A DNA stretch of 64,000 nucleotides, taken from positions 62,001 to 126,000 of the forward strand of contig NZ_JABEDH010000006.1 of assembly GCF_029285175.1 (NCBI RefSeq), read 5' to 3'. This document shows positions 1-9,882 of the stretch, in pieces. Each line of letters opens with the position of its first letter. The first letter of the stretch is position 1. Both the position numbers and the translations under genes were made by a program. Source of the DNA: Sulfitobacter sp. M05. Lineage in GTDB: Bacteria; Pseudomonadota; Alphaproteobacteria; Rhodobacterales; Rhodobacteraceae. Under the pieces are notes generated by a model. That model had not been told where the DNA came from. It was given only the letters and a program-made list of their open reading frames with translations, and did no database searches.

Positions 1-87
1 ACCCCCGCAGGGCGGATCATCGCCGGTGCCCTGTTGGCGGCAGGACGTGCCGAAGCACAGTCAAAACACTATCTAAAGGAAATCTAG
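1..87 (+). CDS. C-terminal end of an unidentified protein (partial)
   Basis: Frame 1 is open from the window edge to a TAG at 85-87, giving a 28-residue tail rich in Ala (AGRIIAGALLAAGRAEAQ) that ends in LKEI. The next gene's ATG follows one base later and its ribosome-binding site lies inside this reading frame, so the two are probably cotranscribed. The tail is too short to assign a family. That it is coding is inferred from the open frame, the amino acid composition and the tight spacing. Confidence 0.5.
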   Translation, partial: TPAGRIIAGALLAAGRAEAQSKHYLKEI

Positions 88-88
88 A

Positions 89-850
89 ATGTCCGATCTG
101 GGATTAGCGAATAAACGCGTCATCGTTACAGGTGCCGCTGGCGGTCTGGGGCGCGCCTTTGCCGAAGGGTTTTCAGACGCCGGCGCACATGTCATTGCCG
201 CCGATCTGAACGAGAGCGGCGCGCGCGAAACCGCAGAAGGGATCACCCGCGCGGGCGGACAGGCAATCGGGGCCAAGGTGGATGTTACCAGCGCAACAAG
301 CTGTGCCGCCCTTGCCACCGTGGCCGAGCAGACCCTTGGCGGGCTTGATATCGTGATCAACAATGCCGCGATCTATGCCGGGCTTGAACGCAAGCCTTTT
401 GCCGAGATCGAGGAAGATGTCTGGGACAAGGTGATGGCGGTCAATGTTAAAGGGGTCTGGCAAATGACCCGCGCCGCTTCACCCCTGATAAAGCAGGCCG
501 GCGGTGGCGCGATTGTCAACGTGGCCTCTGCCACGGTTTTCTCCGGCTCGCCGCAATGGATGCATTATGTGGCCTCCAAAGGGGCAGTCATCGCAATGAC
601 GCGGTCTCTGGCGCGTGAGCTGGGGGATGATGGCATCCGCGCAAATGTCATTGCACCGGGTTTTACCCTGACCGAGGCCAGCCTTGATTTGATCGAGGAT
701 GCACAGAACTACGGCGTGACGCGCGGGGCGCTCAAGCGGTCTGCGGATGCGCATGATATGGTCGGGTCGGCGTTATATCTGGCATCTGATCTTGCTGGTT
801 TTGTCACCGGACAAACCCTTGTCGTCGACGGTGGTCGGCAATTCATCTGA
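89..850 (+). CDS. SDR-family NAD(P)-dependent oxidoreductase
   Basis: A 253-residue classical short-chain dehydrogenase. The nucleotide-binding motif TGAAGGLG is at residues 14-21, NNAA at 91-94, and the catalytic Ser147, Tyr160 and Lys164 (YVASK) are all present. The C-terminus ends in the usual GQTLVVDGG. The start follows AAGGAA. It is followed 10 bp later by a ferredoxin and then a ferredoxin reductase, so it is likely part of an oxygenase pathway, oxidising an alcohol or hemiaminal product. The substrate cannot be read from the sequence. The Asp after the second strand (AADLNE) favours NAD over NADP. Confidence 0.88.
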   Translation: MSDLGLANKRVIVTGAAGGLGRAFAEGFSDAGAHVIAADLNESGARETAEGITRAGGQAIGAKVDVTSATSCAALATVAEQTLGGLDIVINNAAIYAGLERKPFAEIEEDVWDKVMAVNVKGVWQMTRAASPLIKQAGGGAIVNVASATVFSGSPQWMHYVASKGAVIAMTRSLARELGDDGIRANVIAPGFTLTEASLDLIEDAQNYGVTRGALKRSADAHDMVGSALYLASDLAGFVTGQTLVVDGGRQFI

Positions 851-860
851 GGAGCAGAAT

Positions 861-1175
861 ATGACCAAGCTGGTATTTATCGAACCTTCCGGTATGCGCC
901 GTGAGATTGAGGTGACAAGCGGACAAAGCGTCATGCAGGCCGCAACCACTGCCGGCGTGGCCGGTATTGATGCGGAGTGTGGCGGTTCCTGCATGTGTGC
1001 GACCTGTCACTGTCTGGTTGTTGAGGCACCCGTTTCCCTGCCCAAAATGGAAACCGACGAGGCCGACACGCTGGAATTCACCGCCGAAGAGATGCATGAC
1101 AACAGCAGACTGACATGCCAGCTGGCTGTGACGGAGGATCTGGGCGGGACTGTTTTCAAAGTGATCGGGCGCTAG
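861..1175 (+). CDS. Adrenodoxin-type [2Fe-2S] ferredoxin
   Basis: A 104-residue ferredoxin starting at the ATG at 861, just behind GAGGAG. The cluster ligands fit the vertebrate-type pattern: Cys40, Cys46, Cys49 (C-x5-C-x2-C) and Cys86, with two extra cysteines (44 and 51) that are unlikely ligands. Such ferredoxins carry electrons from an FAD reductase to cytochrome P450s or Rieske oxygenases. The gene sits between the SDR and the reductase. No P450 is seen here, so the Rieske oxygenase at 3556-4596 is the obvious acceptor, which is inference. Confidence 0.92.
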   Translation: MTKLVFIEPSGMRREIEVTSGQSVMQAATTAGVAGIDAECGGSCMCATCHCLVVEAPVSLPKMETDEADTLEFTAEEMHDNSRLTCQLAVTEDLGGTVFKVIGR

Positions 1176-1176
1176 C

Positions 1177-2406
1177 ATGGCAGGCGTTTTGATCATCGGG
1201 GCCGGGCATGGCGGTGTACAATTGGCCGCCAGCCTGCGCGACGCGGGGTTTGACGGCGCCGTCAGCCTGCTGTCGGAAGACCCGGATTTCCCCTACCACA
1301 AGCCGCCACTGTCCAAATCCTTCATGGCGGCGCATGATACCGCGTTGCAGCCCTTGCGCGCCGAGGTGTTCTTTGAACAGAATCGGATTGACCTGAAACT
1401 GGGCACCGTTGTGGAACAGATTGACCGGTCCGCCAAAGTGGTGGTTTGCAGCGATGGCCGCAAAATTGCCTATGACAAGCTGGTCATTGCGACTGGAACC
1501 CGTGCGCGCAGGCTGTCGATACCGGGGGCCGATCTGCCCGAAGTGTTTTACCTCAGGACTGCACAGGATGCGCGGGCAATGCGCGCGGCCTTACCTTCCA
1601 TGCGCCGTGTAGCTGTGATCGGCGGAGGCTTTATCGGGCTTGAGGCCGCGGCCATGTTGTCAGGGCGCGGGGTGAAGGTTGACGTAATCGAAGTGGCGCC
1701 GCGTTTGTTGGGCCGGGCCACAAGTGATGCCATCGCGCAGCAGGTTGCCAACCATTTGCAGTCAATCGATGTCACCCTGCATCTGTGCCAGACGGTGGAT
1801 GCGATTACGCAAAAGGACGGCAACGTTTGCGGCATCGATCTGGGAGGCAATGTGCTGGCCGCCGATCATGTCCTTATTGGAGTCGGTGCCTTGCCGGTTG
1901 ATATGCTGGCGCGGGATGCGAGTCTGCGTACGGAAAATGGCATCCTTGTCGATGAATTTCTGCGCACAGAAGATGCCGATATCTTTGCAATTGGCGATTG
2001 TGTCGCCTTTCCTCAGGTCCACCTGGGTTTACGCACAAGGTTGGAGTCGGTTCAGAACGCAACCGATCAGGCGCGTGCATTGGCTTTGACGCTGACAGGT
2101 AGCCCGGCGCCCTACACCGCCCTGCCTTGGTTCTGGTCGGACATTGGCAAGCTTAAGGTTCAGATTGCTGGCTTGTCCGACGAAGCGGATGAACAGATAG
2201 AGACACGCGACGCGGAGGGTAATTTGAAATCGGTCTATCACCTGAAAAATGGTCATCTGGTAACATGCGAAACCTTGAACAGCGGCGGTGAACATATGTT
2301 GTCACGCAAGATGATTGCGGAAGGGTTCACGCCAACACGGGAACAACTGGCATCCGGGGACGTGAAAACGCTTAAACAATCCTATATGGCGGCACGGAAC
2401 CGTTAG
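1177..2406 (+). CDS. FAD-dependent ferredoxin reductase (rubredoxin/putidaredoxin reductase family)
   Basis: A 409-residue flavoprotein with two dinucleotide folds: GAGHGG at residues 8-13 for FAD and VIGGGFIGLEAA near residue 150 for NAD(P)H, then a GDC motif (IFAIGDC) near residue 273 and a reductase C-terminal domain with the typical PWFWSD. This layout is that of reductases feeding adrenodoxin-type ferredoxins. It begins one base after the ferredoxin stop, so the two are translationally coupled. It converges on the GATase1-AraC gene, with only 15 bp between the stops. It would pass NAD(P)H electrons to the ferredoxin and then to an oxygenase. Confidence 0.9.
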   Translation: MAGVLIIGAGHGGVQLAASLRDAGFDGAVSLLSEDPDFPYHKPPLSKSFMAAHDTALQPLRAEVFFEQNRIDLKLGTVVEQIDRSAKVVVCSDGRKIAYDKLVIATGTRARRLSIPGADLPEVFYLRTAQDARAMRAALPSMRRVAVIGGGFIGLEAAAMLSGRGVKVDVIEVAPRLLGRATSDAIAQQVANHLQSIDVTLHLCQTVDAITQKDGNVCGIDLGGNVLAADHVLIGVGALPVDMLARDASLRTENGILVDEFLRTEDADIFAIGDCVAFPQVHLGLRTRLESVQNATDQARALALTLTGSPAPYTALPWFWSDIGKLKVQIAGLSDEADEQIETRDAEGNLKSVYHLKNGHLVTCETLNSGGEHMLSRKMIAEGFTPTREQLASGDVKTLKQSYMAARNR

Positions 2407-2421
2407 CCCCGGTCAGATGGC

Positions 2422-3465
2422 TTAGGTGATTTGCGAATCCCTGATCCGGCCACGATGGCCATATGGGGTTTCACCGTAGCGTTCCTTGTAATGCCGGGAA
2501 AACAGGCTGCGGGCATTAAACCCCGCGGCAACTGCAATTTCTTCCACGCTTAGATCGGTTTCCATCAGCAGTGATCTTGCCCGATCCAATCGGATATTTC
2601 GATAGGTCTGGGCAGGGGCCTCGTCCAGCAACTGTCTGAATTGGCGCTCGATCTGACGGCGCGAGATGCCCGCATGTGTGGCCAGTTCATCCAGTGTTAG
2701 CGGGTTCTCGATATTTTCATACATCGCCCGCAGCACGGCAAGAACGCGCGGGTTTCTTGAGCTGATCGCCTTCGCAATCGAGGACCGCTGTTCGACGCGC
2801 GTGGTGACATCCGGCCCGTTTAGACACATGTCTGAAACGGCGATGGCAAAATCCTCGCCATAGTCTTTTGCAATGATGGAAATCATCATTTCTGTTGCCG
2901 CGACACCGCCGCCACAGGTCAGCAGGGTGCCATCTTCCTCAAATCTTTGCGGTGTTGGCTCAAGATCGGGAAAGGCTTCGATAAATCCGGGTTGGTTTTC
3001 CCAATGCAATGTGAACCGTTTCCCACCAAGAAGCCCGGCACGTGCAAGCGTCGCGGCACCGGTGCAGATGCCGCCGACCTTCCCGCCAAACCGGGCATGG
3101 CGGCGGACCTGCCCCAGCAGGTTTTCCGGTGCCACCTTGGTGCCGTTGTTACCCGAGCAAACGAAAAGATAGGTGTCGGCAGCCAAGTCTGCGATGCCGG
3201 CCTGCACGTCGATGTCGATCCCTGACGATGATGTTACCGCCTTGCCGTCTTGTGAAAGGGCTGACCAGCCGTAAAGTGGTTTCTGGGCAAGCTGGTTGGC
3301 GATGCGCAGCGGATCAAGCGCGGCGCTAAAGGCAAGCAGGGTGAACTGGGGCAGCAGCAGGAACCCAAACCAGCGGGTCGGTTTTGGGTTTTTAACCGGA
3401 TAGCTGAACGCACCCGCCGGCACGAGGTCGGGCCGGTCCAGATCTGCTTGATCGCGTTTGCTCAT
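2422..3465 (-). CDS. GATase1-like AraC-family transcriptional regulator (GlxA/GbdR type)
   Basis: A 347-residue protein with an N-terminal DJ-1/PfpI (class I glutamine amidotransferase-like) sensory domain, roughly residues 30-200, containing GGICTGAATLARAGLL, and a C-terminal AraC double helix-turn-helix (LTLDELATHAGISRRQIERQF and SVEEIAVAAGFNARSLFSRHY). The start at 3465 is preferred over an upstream one because AGAGAAG lies just before it. Regulators of this architecture include GbdR, CdhR and SouR, which sense glycine betaine, carnitine and sarcosine. The gene lies 90 bp behind the Rieske oxygenase on the same strand, so it probably controls that oxygenase and its electron-transfer genes. 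The ligand is unknown; a methylated amine is a reasonable guess from the family. Confidence 0.88.
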   Translation of the reverse strand: MSKRDQADLDRPDLVPAGAFSYPVKNPKPTRWFGFLLLPQFTLLAFSAALDPLRIANQLAQKPLYGWSALSQDGKAVTSSSGIDIDVQAGIADLAADTYLFVCSGNNGTKVAPENLLGQVRRHARFGGKVGGICTGAATLARAGLLGGKRFTLHWENQPGFIEAFPDLEPTPQRFEEDGTLLTCGGGVAATEMMISIIAKDYGEDFAIAVSDMCLNGPDVTTRVEQRSSIAKAISSRNPRVLAVLRAMYENIENPLTLDELATHAGISRRQIERQFRQLLDEAPAQTYRNIRLDRARSLLMETDLSVEEIAVAAGFNARSLFSRHYKERYGETPYGHRGRIRDSQIT

Positions 3466-3555
3466 GTCTTCTCTTTCAGCCCGAGGAACGGGGCGGCAGC
3501 CGGGCCCCAACGGGCCCGAAACTGTTGGTTTGCAATATATGATTGCCAGATTAGA

Positions 3556-4596
3556 CTACTTTGCCATCTGGCTGTCTACTTGTTGTTCTTCGTTAATCAT
3601 CGCCTGCAACTGCCGGCGGAACCGCAATTGCCCGCCATCAATCGGCAAGTCAATATGCGGCGTTGTCTTGTTGCTCATGCCTTTTTGAACCTCGTTCAGA
3701 ACATCACGGTCTTCCTCAAAGGCGTGCTGAACGTCTTCGGACATCATCTTGGACAGCTCTTTATCATCCGGGCGGATATTACGCAGCTGGAACCAGTAAT
3801 ACCGTGTTTGCGTCTCTGTCGTCGGGGTCATGAAATTATAACTGTCCATGACAAACGTCTTTTCATGCAGCAGGCCATCAGGGCCGCCCGTGCCTGCGGG
3901 CGTGAAAACAGCCTTAATCAAGGCATGGGATGGATAGCGCACTTCGTAGTGTTGCAAGCGGTCGCAATTGCCCTCGAATTCGACAACTTTTTTGTAAAAC
4001 GGTGCCGGCTCGTGATCCATCATCCAGCGATGCACGATCACACCGTCGTCAGTCTTTTTTATGCGCAGCGGCGTGTCTTTGGTGGCATCAGCGGCAAAGC
4101 TGCTCTGGTGGACCCATGCAACATGTGTCGGGTCCAACAGATTGTCGCACATCAGCAGATAGTTGCAGTCCAGCTCCATCGCGTCGCCACGGTTGATGCC
4201 CCATGCAGGATCTGCGTAATTCTCGATCTCGAAGATATCCGAGGGATCAGCCAGCGCCGGATTGCCCATCCAAATCCAGACCAACCCGTATTTCTCGTGC
4301 AGCGGATAGGCACGCACCTTGGCATTCGACGGGATACCGCCCGAGCCGGGGGCCCAGACACATTGCCCAGCACAGTTAAATGTTAGCCCATGATAGCCGC
4401 ATTCGACCGTATCTCCTTTGATCCGGCCCTTGCTGAGTGGCAGCTTGCGATGCGGACAAGCATCCTCAAGCGCCACCAGCTCGCCAGCTTCAGAGCGGAA
4501 AACACAGATCTTTTCACCAAGCACCATAATCTGTTGCAATTCACGTGTGATCTCGTGATCCCAAGCGGCAACGTACCAAGCGTTCTTTAAAAACAT
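3556..4596 (-). CDS. Rieske non-haem iron oxygenase, VanA-like
   Basis: A 346-residue oxygenase alpha subunit. The Rieske [2Fe-2S] ligands are Cys47-x-His49 and Cys66-x2-His69. The mononuclear iron site is D-N-L-L-D-P-T-H at 151-158 with His163, the pattern of vanillate O-demethylase and related demethylases or hydroxylases. The gene lies 17 bp downstream of hutU on the same strand, so it reads as the last gene of the hutIHGU operon. The ferredoxin, reductase and SDR at 89-2406 could supply electrons and process a product. The family is clear; the substrate is not. Placement suggests a methylated or otherwise modified histidine or imidazole compound. Confidence 0.9.
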   Translation of the reverse strand: MFLKNAWYVAAWDHEITRELQQIMVLGEKICVFRSEAGELVALEDACPHRKLPLSKGRIKGDTVECGYHGLTFNCAGQCVWAPGSGGIPSNAKVRAYPLHEKYGLVWIWMGNPALADPSDIFEIENYADPAWGINRGDAMELDCNYLLMCDNLLDPTHVAWVHQSSFAADATKDTPLRIKKTDDGVIVHRWMMDHEPAPFYKKVVEFEGNCDRLQHYEVRYPSHALIKAVFTPAGTGGPDGLLHEKTFVMDSYNFMTPTTETQTRYYWFQLRNIRPDDKELSKMMSEDVQHAFEEDRDVLNEVQKGMSNKTTPHIDLPIDGGQLRFRRQLQAMINEEQQVDSQMAK

Positions 4597-4613
4597 CTCT
4601 GTTTCCTTTTCTT

Positions 4614-6284
4614 TCAGCGGCCCAGAATACCTGGCAGGTTCAAGCCGTTTTCACGGGCGCAATCAAGGGCTTCTTCATATCCAGCATCTGCATGGCGCAT
4701 GACGCCAGTTGCCGGATCATTCCACAGGACATTTGCAATCCGGCGGTCGGCATCTTCGGTACCATCACAGCAAATGACCATACCTGAATGTTGCGAGAAG
4801 CCCATGCCAACGCCGCCGCCATGGTGCAGCGATACCCAGGTGGCACCCCCCGCCACGTTCAACATCGCATTAAGAAGCGGCCAGTCCGAAACCGCGTCAG
4901 AGCCGTCTTTCATAGACTCTGTTTCGCGGTTGGGCGAGGCAACCGAGCCACTGTCAAGGTGGTCTCGGCCAATCACCACAGGTGCAGAAAGTTCGCCGTT
5001 GCGCACCATCTCGTTAAACGCGAGGCCCAGCTTGTGACGCAGACCCAGACCGACCCAGCAAATCCGCGCCGGCAGCCCCTGAAACGCGATGCGCTCGCGG
5101 GCCATGTCCAGCCAGTTGTGCAGATGTGGATCGTCGATCAGTTCCTTGACCTTGGCGTCGGTCTTGTAAATGTCTTCGGGATCGCCAGACAAGGCACACC
5201 AGCGGAATGGGCCAACGCCACGGCAAAAAAGCGGGCGGATATAGGCGGGCACAAAACCGGGGAAGGCAAAGGCGTTTTCGAGCCCTTCTTCCTGGGCAAC
5301 CTGCCGGATGTTGTTGCCGTAATCCAGCGTCGGCACACCGGCGTTCCAGAAATCCACCATCGCGGCGACCTGTGTTTTCATCGACGCGCGAGCGGCTTTT
5401 TCGACCTCTTGCGGCGCACTTTCCTGTTTTGCGCGCCATTCCGCCACGGTCCAGCCCTGCGGCAGATAGCCGTGGATCGGATCATGTGCCGAGGTCTGGT
5501 CGGTGACCATATCGGGTTTCACACCGCGTTTGACCAATTCAGGAAACACATCAGCGGCATTGCCAATCAGCGCCACGGATTTTGCCTCGCCGGCTTTGGT
5601 CCAGCGTTCGATCATTGCCAGTGCTTCGTCCAGATCATGAGTTTTTTCATCTACGTAACGGGTGCGCAGACGGAAATCTGCACGGGTCTCGTCACATTCC
5701 ACAGCCAGACAGCACGCGCCGGCCATCACAGCCGCCAAGGGTTGCGCACCGCCCATGCCCCCCAGACCGCCGGTCAGAATCCAGCGTCCCTTGAGGTTGC
5801 CGTCGTAATGTTGGCGGCCCGCCTCCATAAAGGTCTCATAGGTGCCCTGCACAATGCCTTGTGTGCCGATATATATCCACGAACCCGCGGTCATCTGGCC
5901 GTACATTGCCAGACCCTTTTTATCCAACTCGTTAAAGTGGTCCCAGTTCGCCCAATGCGGCACCAGATTGGAGTTTGCAATTAAGACACGCGGGGCATCT
6001 TTGTGGGTGTTGAATACGCCCACAGGTTTACCTGATTGCACCAATAGCGTCTGGGTCTCATCAAGGTCTTTCAGGGCTGCAACGATGGCGTCAAAATCTT
6101 CCCATGTCCGGGCTGCCCGCCCAATGCCACCATACACCACCAGTTCATGAGGGTTCTCGGCAACATCGGGGTGCAGGTTGTTCATCAACATCCGCATCGG
6201 CGCTTCGGTCAGCCAGCTTTTGGCGGTGATCTCAGTGCCGGTCGGGGGATAGATGTCGCGCAGATTATGGCGGGAATTGGTCAT
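4614..6284 (-). CDS. hutU: Urocanate hydratase
   Basis: A 556-residue urocanase, the usual family length, converting urocanate to 4-imidazolone-5-propionate with tightly bound NAD+. Family landmarks include the N-terminal [18 protein letters not shown], the glycine-rich [15 protein letters not shown] of the NAD-binding region, YIRPLFCRG, and the C-terminal [14 protein letters not shown]. The start codon overlaps the hutG stop by one base (TGATG), so translation is coupled. It is the fourth gene of the leftward hut operon and is followed after 17 bp by the Rieske oxygenase. Confidence 0.97.
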   Translation of the reverse strand: MTNSRHNLRDIYPPTGTEITAKSWLTEAPMRMLMNNLHPDVAENPHELVVYGGIGRAARTWEDFDAIVAALKDLDETQTLLVQSGKPVGVFNTHKDAPRVLIANSNLVPHWANWDHFNELDKKGLAMYGQMTAGSWIYIGTQGIVQGTYETFMEAGRQHYDGNLKGRWILTGGLGGMGGAQPLAAVMAGACCLAVECDETRADFRLRTRYVDEKTHDLDEALAMIERWTKAGEAKSVALIGNAADVFPELVKRGVKPDMVTDQTSAHDPIHGYLPQGWTVAEWRAKQESAPQEVEKAARASMKTQVAAMVDFWNAGVPTLDYGNNIRQVAQEEGLENAFAFPGFVPAYIRPLFCRGVGPFRWCALSGDPEDIYKTDAKVKELIDDPHLHNWLDMARERIAFQGLPARICWVGLGLRHKLGLAFNEMVRNGELSAPVVIGRDHLDSGSVASPNRETESMKDGSDAVSDWPLLNAMLNVAGGATWVSLHHGGGVGMGFSQHSGMVICCDGTEDADRRIANVLWNDPATGVMRHADAGYEEALDCARENGLNLPGILGR

Positions 6285-7078
6285 CAGAGGTCTCCGTTCA
6301 GAACAATATGTGAGAGTTTGCCCAGCAGCCGTGAAAGGGGCGCGCGCAGGCGTTCGGATTTTGCACTGTCATAGGTCCAGGGCGCGGTTTCAGCCGTCAG
6401 ATATGTGGATTGCGCCAGCTCCATCTGGAGGGCGTGAACACCGGTCTCTGGCTGGCCATAATGTCGGGTGGTCCAGCCGCCTTTGAACCGACCGTTCAGT
6501 ACCGAGCTATAACCGTCTTCAGCGCGACATAGACCGTAGGCCGCAGTTTCAAGAACCCGCGCGCAGGTTTGGCCGTTGTTCGTACCGATGTTAAAATCGG
6601 GCAGGGTGCCGTCAAAAAGATAGGGAATGCGGCTGCGAATGGAATGGCAATCATAAAGGATTGCGACCCCATGCTGATCATGTACCCGCGTCAGCTCTTC
6701 CTTGAGTGCCGCGTGATAAGCCGCGTGATAGGTGCGGCGGCGCTCTTCAATTTCTGGCCCCGTAGGCGGGGTGTCCCAGATATCTTTCCCATCAAAATCG
6801 GTCAGCGGAACCAGTGTCGTTGTGTTTTGCCCGGGATACAGGCTGACCCCCGAAGGATCGCGGTTGGCGTCGATCACATAGCGGTGGAAATTCGCGCGCA
6901 CGGTTGTCGCATCCGACAGCAATCCCTCATAGAGCCGGTCAATGTACCAGTCCGTATCCGCCAGCTTGCGTCCGTTGTCGTTCAGTTTTGCCGCGATGTC
7001 ATCGGGTACAAATGTCCCTGTATGCGGCAGCCCCAGAACGATGGGGCCGGTGCCCTGCTTGACGCTGACAGGTGTCAT
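6284..7078 (-). CDS. hutG: N-formylglutamate deformylase
   Basis: A 264-residue member of the N-formylglutamate amidohydrolase family, which hydrolyses N-formyl-L-glutamate to glutamate and formate. It shows [14 protein letters not shown] near the N-terminus and a metal-site region with [11 protein letters not shown]. It overlaps hutH by four bases and hutU by one. With hutF in the divergent operon it defines the five-step pathway that goes through formylglutamate. The formate it releases is a potential substrate of the formate dehydrogenase near the end of the window. Confidence 0.93.
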   Translation of the reverse strand: MTPVSVKQGTGPIVLGLPHTGTFVPDDIAAKLNDNGRKLADTDWYIDRLYEGLLSDATTVRANFHRYVIDANRDPSGVSLYPGQNTTTLVPLTDFDGKDIWDTPPTGPEIEERRRTYHAAYHAALKEELTRVHDQHGVAILYDCHSIRSRIPYLFDGTLPDFNIGTNNGQTCARVLETAAYGLCRAEDGYSSVLNGRFKGGWTTRHYGQPETGVHALQMELAQSTYLTAETAPWTYDSAKSERLRAPLSRLLGKLSHIVLNGDL

Positions 7079-8616
7079 GCCGCCTGACCTTTGACAAAGC
7101 CGGGCAGCGCGGCTGCCGCGGCAAGGGCCCCGGTTTCAACCAAGGCGGCAGCAGCTTCGATCGAGGGTGCCATATAGCGGTCTTCGGCAATGGCCGGCAC
7201 CTGCGCCCGCAATACTGCCATCGCCGCCTTCAATGCATCACTGGTCTGCAAGGGTGCGCGGAACTCGATGCCCTGTGCGCTGCACATTGCCTCGACGCCC
7301 AGAATGACATTCAGGTTCTTGTTCATCCGCAACAGGCGCCGCGCGGCATGGGCGGCCATGCTAACGTGGTCTTCCTGATTGGCGGAGGTGGGGGTGCTGT
7401 CAGTGGTGCAGGGGTTAGCCAGATGCTTGTTCTCGCTCATCAGCGCGGCAGTGGTCACCTCGGCAATCATCAGGCCAGAGTTTAACCCCGGATCAGGGGT
7501 TAGAAACGGCGGCAGGTCAAAGGAGAGAGTAGGATCAACCATCAGGGCCACCCGCCGCTGCGCGATGGCGCCCAACTCGGAAATTGCGACGGCAATCTGA
7601 TCGGCAGCAAAGCCAACCGGCTCGGCGTGGAAATTGCCCCCTGACACAATCAGGTCGTCCTCTACCAGCACCAGCGGATTGTCGGTTACGGCGTTCGCCT
7701 CAACCTCAAGCGTGCGGGCGGCAAAATGCAACAAATCCATGGCGGCACCGGTCACCTGCGGCTGACACCGGATGCAATAAGGATCCTGAACACGGGTGTC
7801 GCCATCAACATGGCTTTCGCGGATTTGCGACCCCGCCATCAAGGCCCGCTGCGCGCGCGCCACTGCGATCTGGCCGGCGTGCCCGCGCAGGGTATGGATG
7901 GCGTCCTGCAAAGGTGCCGTCGATCCCATAATTGCATCGGTCGACAATGCGCAGGTCAGCACACAGGTTGCCGCGTTACGCCACGCACCCCACAGGCCGA
8001 CTAGCGCACAGGCCGTGGAAAACTGGGTACCGTTGATCAGGGCAAGACCCTCTTTCGGTCCCAGAACGATCGGCGTGATCCCAGCCTTGGCTAGGGCCTC
8101 GCCCGCTGGCATCCGCAGACCGTCAAACATCGCCTCGCCTTCGCCGATCATCGCAGCGGCCATATGGGCCAGCGGTGCAAGATCACCCGAGGCGCCGACA
8201 GACCCCTGTGCCGGAATGACCGGTGTGACGCCTTTTGCCAGCATATCCTGAATGATTTCGACCGTTGTCATCGCCACGCCGGAGGCCCCGCGCCCAAGTG
8301 ACAGTAGTTTAAGAACCATCATCAGGCGTGTGGTCGCATCATCCAGCGGCTCGCCGACGCCACAGCAATGCGACAGGATCAGGTTACGCTGCAAGGTGGC
8401 CACATCCTTGGACGCGATCTTGACACTGGCCAGTTTGCCAAAGCCGGTATTGACGCCATAAACCGCTGCATCCCCATTGGCCGCCTTGATCACGAGCGCC
8501 TGTGCGGCCACGATACCGGCATGGGACGATGGGTGCAGAACCACGGGGTGCTGATGCGTCCAGATGTCTTGCAACTGCGCGAGTGTTGCGGTGCCAGGCG
8601 TGAGTGTGACAGTCAT
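7075..8616 (-). CDS. hutH: Histidine ammonia-lyase
   Basis: A 513-residue lyase that deaminates L-histidine to urocanate, the entry step of the pathway. The Ala-Ser-Gly tripeptide that cyclises into the MIO prosthetic group is at residues 142-144 inside [15 protein letters not shown]. Tyr53 in YGVNTGFG and the QDPYCIRC segment are also family landmarks. Length is normal. The start overlaps the hutI stop by four bases (ATGA), so it is coupled to hutI. Confidence 0.97.
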   Translation of the reverse strand: MTVTLTPGTATLAQLQDIWTHQHPVVLHPSSHAGIVAAQALVIKAANGDAAVYGVNTGFGKLASVKIASKDVATLQRNLILSHCCGVGEPLDDATTRLMMVLKLLSLGRGASGVAMTTVEIIQDMLAKGVTPVIPAQGSVGASGDLAPLAHMAAAMIGEGEAMFDGLRMPAGEALAKAGITPIVLGPKEGLALINGTQFSTACALVGLWGAWRNAATCVLTCALSTDAIMGSTAPLQDAIHTLRGHAGQIAVARAQRALMAGSQIRESHVDGDTRVQDPYCIRCQPQVTGAAMDLLHFAARTLEVEANAVTDNPLVLVEDDLIVSGGNFHAEPVGFAADQIAVAISELGAIAQRRVALMVDPTLSFDLPPFLTPDPGLNSGLMIAEVTTAALMSENKHLANPCTTDSTPTSANQEDHVSMAAHAARRLLRMNKNLNVILGVEAMCSAQGIEFRAPLQTSDALKAAMAVLRAQVPAIAEDRYMAPSIEAAAALVETGALAAAAALPGFVKGQAA

Positions 8617-9806
8617 AGAGACCCCCTGAAGATACGATTGGAAAGCGGGTTAAACCCGATGCGATAGGCCAGTTCCGCCGGATGGGTCACATCCCAGACG
8701 CAAAGGTCTGCCTGCGCCCCGGCGACGATCCGGCCCCGGTCCGTGACACCCAATGCGCTGGCTGCATGGGCGGTTACACCCAGCAAAGCTTCAAGCGGTG
8801 TCATGCGGAACAAGGTGCAGGCCATGTTCATTGTCAAAAGAGACGAGGCCAGCGGCGAAGACCCCGGATTGCAATCTGTGGCCAAGGCCATTGCCACCCC
8901 ATGATCCCGAAACGACCCGATTGGCGGGGCCTGTGTTTCGTGCAGGGTATAATAGGCACCGGGCAGAACCACGGCCACGGTCCCGGCCTTGGCCAATGCT
9001 TGGGCATCTGCGTCTGTGGCATATTCCACATGATCTGCGCTAAGCGCGCCATAACGTGCCGCCAATTGTGTGCCGCCAATATTCGAGAGCTGTTCCGCGT
9101 GAAGCTTGACGGGCAGACCCAATTCCACGGCCACATCAAACACGCGGGATATCTGTGCTGTGTCAAAGGCGATCCCTTCGCAGAAACCGTCAACCGCATC
9201 GACCAAACCTTCCGCATGGGCGGCGCGCAGGGTGGGGATGCAGACATCGTCGATATAGGCATCCGGTTTGCCCTTGTATTCGGGCGGAATGGCATGGGCT
9301 CCCAGAAAACTGGTGCGCACATCAACGGGACGGGCCATGCCGATTTCACGCGCCACACGCAGCATTTTCAGCTCTGTCTCGCGATCCAGACCGTAGCCGG
9401 ATTTCACCTCGATCAAGGTAACACCTTCGGCGATCAATGCGTCCACTCGCGTCAGCGCATTTTGCAACAGGGCGTCCGCAGTGGCGGCGCGTGTGGCTGT
9501 GACGGTCGAAACGATACCGCCGCCCGCGCGTGCAACCTCTTCATAGCTGGCCCCGTTCAGCCGTTGCTCGAATTCAGCGGCACGGTTGCCCCCGAACACC
9601 ACATGTGTGTGGCAATCAATCAAGGCAGGGGTCACCAGCTTGCCGGCCAGATCATACACCGATTTGGAACGGTAAGGATCGGGAATGGCATCGCCACGTC
9701 CAACCCATGCGATTTTTTCGTCTTCAACAGCGATAGCGCCATTCGTAATCAGGCCATAACTGTGATCATCCCGAAGGGTAACGATCTGGGCATTTGTAAG
9801 CAGCAT
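8613..9806 (-). CDS. hutI: Imidazolonepropionase
   Basis: A 397-residue amidohydrolase-superfamily enzyme opening the imidazolone ring to give N-formimidoyl-L-glutamate. The metal-binding [26 protein letters not shown] and [10 protein letters not shown] motifs are visible in the expected order. It is the first gene of the leftward operon, and its start is about 40 bp from the palindromic HutC-type operator shared with divergent hutF. Confidence 0.96.
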   Translation of the reverse strand: MLLTNAQIVTLRDDHSYGLITNGAIAVEDEKIAWVGRGDAIPDPYRSKSVYDLAGKLVTPALIDCHTHVVFGGNRAAEFEQRLNGASYEEVARAGGGIVSTVTATRAATADALLQNALTRVDALIAEGVTLIEVKSGYGLDRETELKMLRVAREIGMARPVDVRTSFLGAHAIPPEYKGKPDAYIDDVCIPTLRAAHAEGLVDAVDGFCEGIAFDTAQISRVFDVAVELGLPVKLHAEQLSNIGGTQLAARYGALSADHVEYATDADAQALAKAGTVAVVLPGAYYTLHETQAPPIGSFRDHGVAMALATDCNPGSSPLASSLLTMNMACTLFRMTPLEALLGVTAHAASALGVTDRGRIVAGAQADLCVWDVTHPAELAYRIGFNPLSNRIFRGSL

Positions 9807-9844
9807 CTCTTCGACTCACTTGCTAAATGACGTTCTTAATGTTT

Positions 9845-9860
9845 TTATGTACGTACATAA
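9845..9860. promoter_or_regulatory. hutC operator: Probable HutC operator in the hutI-hutF divergent promoter
   Basis: A perfect 16-bp palindrome, TTATGTACGTACATAA, lies in the 76-bp gap between divergent hutI and hutF. GntR/HutC repressors bind palindromes with a TGTA-TACA core, and a hutC gene is two genes away, so this single site could control both operons, with urocanate as the expected inducer. The palindrome is directly visible; the binding is inferred. Confidence 0.75.
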
Positions 9861-9882
9861 TAGCCTGTCAAGGGGAGTGATC

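Noticed and set aside
4788..5984. A 398-codon open frame on the plus strand opposite hutU
   Set aside because: It is a shadow of hutU, whose coding strand has all family motifs; the antisense translation has no recognisable domain.
8682..9830. A 382-codon open frame opposite hutI
   Set aside because: hutI shows complete metal motifs on the minus strand; the antisense product is rich in Cys, His and Gly and unlike a known protein.
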